Shown in pieces: positions 60,571-64,000 of a stretch of DNA of 64,000 nt. Source of the stretch: Hyphomicrobium sp. GTDB taxonomy: Bacteria > Pseudomonadota > Alphaproteobacteria > Rhizobiales > Hyphomicrobiaceae. The translations under genes were made by a program, and so were the position numbers. Below the pieces are notes generated by a model. It was not told the origin of the DNA and did no database searches. It was given only the letters and a program-made list of their open reading frames with translations. The DNA lies in assembly GCA_019751875.1 (NCBI GenBank), contig JAIEMV010000004.1, forward strand, positions 62,001 to 126,000. Direction: 5' to 3'. How positions within the stretch are numbered: the stretch's first letter is position 1; each line of letters opens with the position of its first letter.

Positions 60571-61704
60571 TTAGTTGCCGGTGAGGTTGGGATGAACGAT
60601 CTTGCCGTCTTTTGCGACGAGCGTGCCTTTCACGATCTCGTCTTCCCAATCTATCTTCAGCGCCTTTTCCTTCTTGTCGATGAGGACTTCGAGGAAGGCG
60701 AGGAGGTTCTTGGCGTAGAGGCTCGAAGCGTTGACCGCGACGGTACCGGCCAGATTGATCGGACCTGCGATCGTGACGCCATTGACGTCCACCGTCTGGC
60801 CTGGCACCGTCAATTCGCAGTTGCCACCGCGTTCGGCTGCCAGATCTACGATGACAGCGCCCGGCTTCATGCTTTCCACCATGGCCTTGGTGATGAGCCG
60901 CGGTGCAGGGCGGCCGGGGATCAGAGCGGTCGTTATGACGATGTCTTGCGTCTTGATGTGATTGGCGACGAGTTCAGCCTGCTTGGCCTGATACTCGGGC
61001 GACATGGGTTTGGCATAACCTGCAGCCGTCTGCGCCTGCTTGAACTCATCGTCTTCGACGGCGACAAACTTTGCTCCGAGTGATTGGACTTGTTCTTTCG
61101 TTGCTGGGCGGACGTCGGTCGCGGACACGATACCGCCGAGGCGGCGCGCGGTGGCGATGGCCTGCAAGCCGGCAACACCGACGCCCATGACGAAGATTTT
61201 TGCGGCGGGAACGGTGCCTGCCGCCGTCATCATCATCGGGAGGGCTTGTCCGAACATCGACGCGCCGTCGACGACGGCCTTGTAGCCGGCGAGGTTGGCC
61301 TGCGAGGACAGGACGTCCATCGACTGCGCGCGCGTGATGCGCGGCATGAATTCCATCGAGAACAGCGTAGCGCCGCGGCTTGCTGCTGCTTCGAGGGCAG
61401 CGCGATCGTTGTAAGGCTCGATCATCGCGGCAACGAGAGCGCCCGGCTTAAGCGCGGCGATTTCATCGGGGCCGGGGCGGCGCACCTTCAAGAGGATGTC
61501 GGCGCCCTCGATCGCGGCGACGGCGCTATCAACGATTTCGGCGCCTTGCGCCTTGAGCATGTCATCGGAGAAGCGCGAGCGCAGACCTGCGCCCGACTGA
61601 ACTTTGACCGTGGCGCCAAGGGCGACGAGCTTCTTGACCGTCTCCGGGGAAACGGCGACGCGCGGTTCGTCCGGCCCCTCCGCAGTAACTGCAATCGTGA
61701 TCAT
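60571..61704 (-). CDS. pntAA: NAD(P) transhydrogenase alpha-1 (NAD-binding) subunit
   Basis: This 377-residue soluble subunit contains the AlaDh/PNT NAD(H)-binding domains: 'EPRVAVSPETVKKLVALGATV', 'SMEFMPRITRAQSMDVLSSQANLAGYKAV', and 'KIFVMGVGVAGLQAIATARRLGGIVSATDVR' (Rossmann GxGxxG). It binds NAD(H) in domain dI and docks with the membrane subunits. The following gene is separated by 42 nt; ATG 61704 follows GGAAT. It is the first gene of the pnt operon. Confidence 0.92.
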   Translation of the reverse strand: MITIAVTAEGPDEPRVAVSPETVKKLVALGATVKVQSGAGLRSRFSDDMLKAQGAEIVDSAVAAIEGADILLKVRRPGPDEIAALKPGALVAAMIEPYNDRAALEAAASRGATLFSMEFMPRITRAQSMDVLSSQANLAGYKAVVDGASMFGQALPMMMTAAGTVPAAKIFVMGVGVAGLQAIATARRLGGIVSATDVRPATKEQVQSLGAKFVAVEDDEFKQAQTAAGYAKPMSPEYQAKQAELVANHIKTQDIVITTALIPGRPAPRLITKAMVESMKPGAVIVDLAAERGGNCELTVPGQTVDVNGVTIAGPINLAGTVAVNASSLYAKNLLAFLEVLIDKKEKALKIDWEDEIVKGTLVAKDGKIVHPNLTGN

Positions 61705-61813
61705 GGAGATTCCCGAATGCGCAACGCGGCCGGAGCCGCGTCACCGATTGTGGATGACGCAGATGGTGTCGGCAGTGCCGGGCATGGCACCGCCGTAGGC
61801 GGTTATTCCGGGC

Positions 61814-61957
61814 TTAGACCAGGAAGACGTACATGCCGGCAAGCAGCAGAACGAGAAGGATGATGCCGATTTTAGAGAAGCGGATGAAGGCGTTGTAGGT
61901 TTCTTTGTGTTGGTTGTAGTCCATGGCCGGATGGCCGTTCGACGTGTCGACGCTCAT
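61814..61957 (-). CDS. aa3-type cytochrome c oxidase subunit IV
   Basis: The 47-residue protein starts at ATG 61957 (GGGGAAG upstream) and carries the family mark 'MDYNQHKETYNAFIRFSK' followed by one transmembrane helix. This tiny oxidase subunit of alphaproteobacteria often sits beside the pnt genes, as here, 109 nt upstream of pntAA, and may be co-transcribed with them. Its role in the oxidase is not clear. Confidence 0.85.
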   Translation of the reverse strand: MSVDTSNGHPAMDYNQHKETYNAFIRFSKIGIILLVLLLAGMYVFLV

Positions 61958-62294
61958 TTCGGTCTTCCCCTCCCGTGTTTTCAGCCCCGACGCCGGTCCC
62001 TGGAGATGGGCGTGGGGGCGTGAGATGTGTTGCAAGGGCGCATACTTCCCTCGCGTTACCTAACCTAGCCCCGTTGACGCCGCAAGCGGGCCGCAAACCG
62101 GCTAAACTCGTAAATTAGGCGGTGACGGGCCGCCGCACCCCTCTAAGTCATGACGCCAAGGCGCCCGCAGCGGACGACCAGAAAGATTAACAACGAGACT
62201 CACCAGCGGCCGTGCAGGTCCGGAAGCCTCATTGCCGGCCCATTGCCCTGTCAGGACGCTGCAAGCCGCATCACCGACCGCTGGAGCCATTGCA
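61958..62294 (+). other. Spacer without recognised gene
   Basis: This 337-bp divergent spacer contains no convincing ORF. A short AGGTCCGGAAG segment at 62216-62226 recalls the SRP RNA tip, but the surrounding helix is not formed, so no RNA gene is called. It must hold promoters for the oxidase subunit gene and for the gene at 62295. Confidence 0.6.
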
Positions 62295-63065
62295 ATGCAG
62301 CATTCGCCGATCCGTCCGTCTGCTGCCGCCTTGGCCGCCGGCGTCGTTGCACTCGTCGCGACCGGATGGTTAGCGCCTGCCCTGGCGCTTGAACCGACGC
62401 CGGACGAGGAAATGAGAGTTAAGACCTGTGAGCGCAAACTGTGCACCATGGTTCTCGGTCGGGCAGAGACCGGACCTGATCTTGATTGTGACGTCACCAA
62501 AACCTGGGACCGGGACACCTTGAAGAAGGGGGACTCTAGTTCTGTCTCCTGGGGGTTCGGGGACGCCCGCTGCTCCGTCGACCTGACGCTCAGCCGAGCC
62601 GATGTCATCGGCGCGCTGACAGCGCCGAAGTACACCGTGCAGGTTCCCGAGCACGAGGTTAAATGCATCGTCGAGCAGGACGGAAAACCAAAGCCGGTCG
62701 TTGCGCGGCTGGCGCCCAAGCTCAAATTCAAAAACGGGAAAGCCGACAAAATCTGGATAAATCTTGCCGGCGTCGACGGCCCCACCGCCGTGACCGCAAC
62801 GGTCAACATGGCGGCGAGCCTCGAAGACACGATCGGCCTCTTCCACCGAAGCATGTTGAAGTCGGTCAACAAGTTCCTGCACAAGAAGTGCGGCGAGCGG
62901 TACTACGCCGACGGCCGCCCCAAAGAGGAACCGGATGCCGTAAGCAAGACCGCTGTAAAGAAGCCTGCCAAGCCCGCCGTCACGGAAACTGGTTCCGCGG
63001 CTGCAAAGGCACCGGCGAAACCGGTCGAGAAGTCCGCCAATCCTGTCGCGGCCGATGCTCGCTAG
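62295..63065 (+). CDS. Secreted Cys-containing hypothetical protein, first of a pair
   Basis: The 256-residue protein has a signal peptide (about 1-31, cleavage near ALALEP), six Cys residues in the mature part ('TCERKLC', 'DLDCDV', 'ARCSVDL', 'VKCIV', 'KKCGER') and a Lys/Ala/Pro-rich tail that may be disordered. It is the first of two tandem paralogues; the second (63055) shares the 'CxLT..RxxxxxAL' and 'FKNG' segments. No family was recognised. ATG 62295 is preferred over a TTG at 62232. Confidence 0.7.
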   Translation: MQHSPIRPSAAALAAGVVALVATGWLAPALALEPTPDEEMRVKTCERKLCTMVLGRAETGPDLDCDVTKTWDRDTLKKGDSSSVSWGFGDARCSVDLTLSRADVIGALTAPKYTVQVPEHEVKCIVEQDGKPKPVVARLAPKLKFKNGKADKIWINLAGVDGPTAVTATVNMAASLEDTIGLFHRSMLKSVNKFLHKKCGERYYADGRPKEEPDAVSKTAVKKPAKPAVTETGSAAAKAPAKPVEKSANPVAADAR

Positions 63066-63633
63066 GGTCGGCCGGTTTGCGATGATTGTTTGCGCGGCGT
63101 CGTGCGCGATTTCCTGGAGTGGCATTGCTGCTGCCCAATCAAATGCTCCGGCACCTTCTCTATCCGACGATTGCTTCGCCGAATTCGAGACCGGGACGGG
63201 CCCCGAGATCGCATGCCTTTTTCCCCTGCAGCCTTCAGCGGAGGAGCGCGCGGAACTGGAAAAAGGCTCCCGCGGCTATGTGAAAGACTTCAAGTGCCGT
63301 CTCACAGTGCGCATTGCGCGCTCCGAAATCGACAAGGCCCTGGCGGCTGTGGACTACAGTTTCAGAAGTCCCGAACAGCCGGTCGTCTGCACCATCACCA
63401 CCCATAAGAGCACGTTCGACGTGACGGCGACATTCGCGCCGGAAGTGACTTTCAAAAACGGCCAAGCTGTTTCGGCGACGCCGGGACTTGGAAATGTCAA
63501 AGGGATCACGCGCGTGATCTCCTGGCCAGTCGTACAGTTCGTCAACCGCTGGCCATCTGTTCGCGACGCAATGCTGACGATCGTGAATGCCTATAAGGCG
63601 CGTAAAGGCAAGCCTGCTCAGCCCAAGACTTAG
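63055..63633 (+). CDS. Secreted Cys-containing hypothetical protein, second of a pair
   Basis: The 192-residue protein has a signal peptide (cleavage near AAAQS) and four Cys residues in its mature part. 'CRLTVRIARSEIDKAL', 'PVVCTITTHKSTFDV' and 'VTFKNGQAV' align with the same positions of the gene at 62295, pointing to an ancient duplication. Its start overlaps the upstream stop by 11 nt, so the pair is coupled. Exported ligand binding is plausible but unproven. Confidence 0.7.
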   Translation: MLARVGRFAMIVCAASCAISWSGIAAAQSNAPAPSLSDDCFAEFETGTGPEIACLFPLQPSAEERAELEKGSRGYVKDFKCRLTVRIARSEIDKALAAVDYSFRSPEQPVVCTITTHKSTFDVTATFAPEVTFKNGQAVSATPGLGNVKGITRVISWPVVQFVNRWPSVRDAMLTIVNAYKARKGKPAQPKT

Positions 63634-63668
63634 ACCACTCGCAGGTCAGCCGGAAATGTTACGCATTG

Positions 63669-64000
63669 TCAGCTGGGAATCGGAACACCAGCTTCGGCGA
63701 ATGTCGCGGTCTGGCGCGCGCGGACGGCGTCAAGATCGAAATCCTGAATCGTTTCATTGAAGAGGCGGTACCAGTTCTGCTTGGCCGCCAGATGCAAAAA
63801 GACGCCGCCAAGCCCGATTGCGGCGCGGTCCATGAAAACGAATTCGCGCGGCACCGTGACAGGACCCTTCTCTTTGAGGATTTTGTGGACGGCAAATGCT
63901 TCGCGACGGCCGTATTCGCCGGGCTTTGTATCCTCGGCAATGGTGCGCTCGCGATCGTCGAGCAACGGGCCGTAAATGAAACGCGCCCACATGGTCATCG
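63669..64000 (-). CDS. ABC1/UbiB-family kinase-like protein, 5' end cut by window
   Basis: The window ends inside this gene. The visible 110-residue C-terminal part ('GEYGRREAFAVHKILKEKGPV', 'VPREFVFMDRAAIGLGGVFLHL', 'NWYRLFNETI') resembles the end of AarF/UbiB/ABC1 atypical kinases, which act in quinone biosynthesis. Catalytic motifs lie outside the window, so the assignment is tentative. The apparent start at 63998 is probably internal. Confidence 0.6.
   Translation of the reverse strand, partial: MTMWARFIYGPLLDDRERTIAEDTKPGEYGRREAFAVHKILKEKGPVTVPREFVFMDRAAIGLGGVFLHLAAKQNWYRLFNETIQDFDLDAVRARQTATFAEAGVPIPS

Noticed and set aside
62216-62226. 4.5S (SRP) RNA candidate from AGGTCCGGAAG
   Set aside because: The symmetric arms of the SRP helix are absent on both sides, so the match is a short coincidence.

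Overview
The window looks like the chromosome of a GC-rich alphaproteobacterium of the order Hyphomicrobiales, probably near Hyphomicrobium or related methylotrophs. Supporting signs are a XoxF-type PQQ alcohol dehydrogenase, a Csp1-like copper-storage protein, a three-part proton-translocating transhydrogenase (pntAA-pntAB-pntB) with the aa3 oxidase subunit IV gene beside it, DUF2093, DUF4170 and DUF1254 proteins, EcfG-type (GGAAC-N16/17-CGTT) promoters and alphaproteobacterial-style intergenic palindromes. No rRNA, tRNA, transposase, CRISPR array or prophage was recognised. Names rest on motif reading alone; no database search was possible.

Layout. 0-9.7 kb is a stress and signalling block: PRC-barrel, DUF2383 and two DUF892 proteins, a DJ-1/PfpI protein, a CHASE3 histidine kinase with a CheY-like regulator and a receiver-HWE-type kinase, and an isolated xoxF. 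Three of these genes carry near-perfect EcfG promoters; a fourth such promoter precedes a cytochrome c gene at 41.6 kb. 9.7-14.8 kb holds DUF1254 and fasciclin secreted proteins, pyrE, a redoxin with a His/Cys metal tail and a HAD hydrolase. 14.8-18.5 kb is accessory: three unrecognised membrane-anchored genes, several palindromic repeat families, one copy of a 245-nt structured element and a tandem REP array. 18.5-26.6 kb carries MFS, META, DUF2189, SDR, SRPBCC, GNAT and PhoD genes. 26.6-36.2 kb has nspC, a fluoroacetate-dehalogenase-like hydrolase, a DNA ligase and ligase-associated exonuclease pair, two YdcH-like mini-genes, a Spy/CpxP-like protein, an acyl-CoA synthetase and a tyrosine phosphatase.

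36.5-39.9 kb is a lipid A/Kdo block: a fused acyltransferase-Kdo transferase, lpxK and a DUF2093 gene. Then come xseA, a cytochrome c, a MacB-like ABC export operon, purD, the copper-storage gene, thiG-thiE, a Ca2+/H+ antiporter and an orphan AAA+ ATPase with AT-richer codons. A second copy of the 245-nt element lies at 52.4 kb, next to the carboxynorspermidine synthase gene that partners nspC. The window closes with purE-purK, rpsU, a Bem46-like hydrolase, pnt genes, a tandem pair of secreted Cys proteins and the 3' end of an ABC1/UbiB-type kinase gene.

The most unusual signal is the pair of 245-nt elements (17583-17827 and 52361-52605). They share conserved blocks, and one hairpin keeps its pairing although its sequence is almost completely different between copies. 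Each is followed by a Shine-Dalgarno-like motif and a short basic reading frame. This looks like a dispersed structured RNA or leader.
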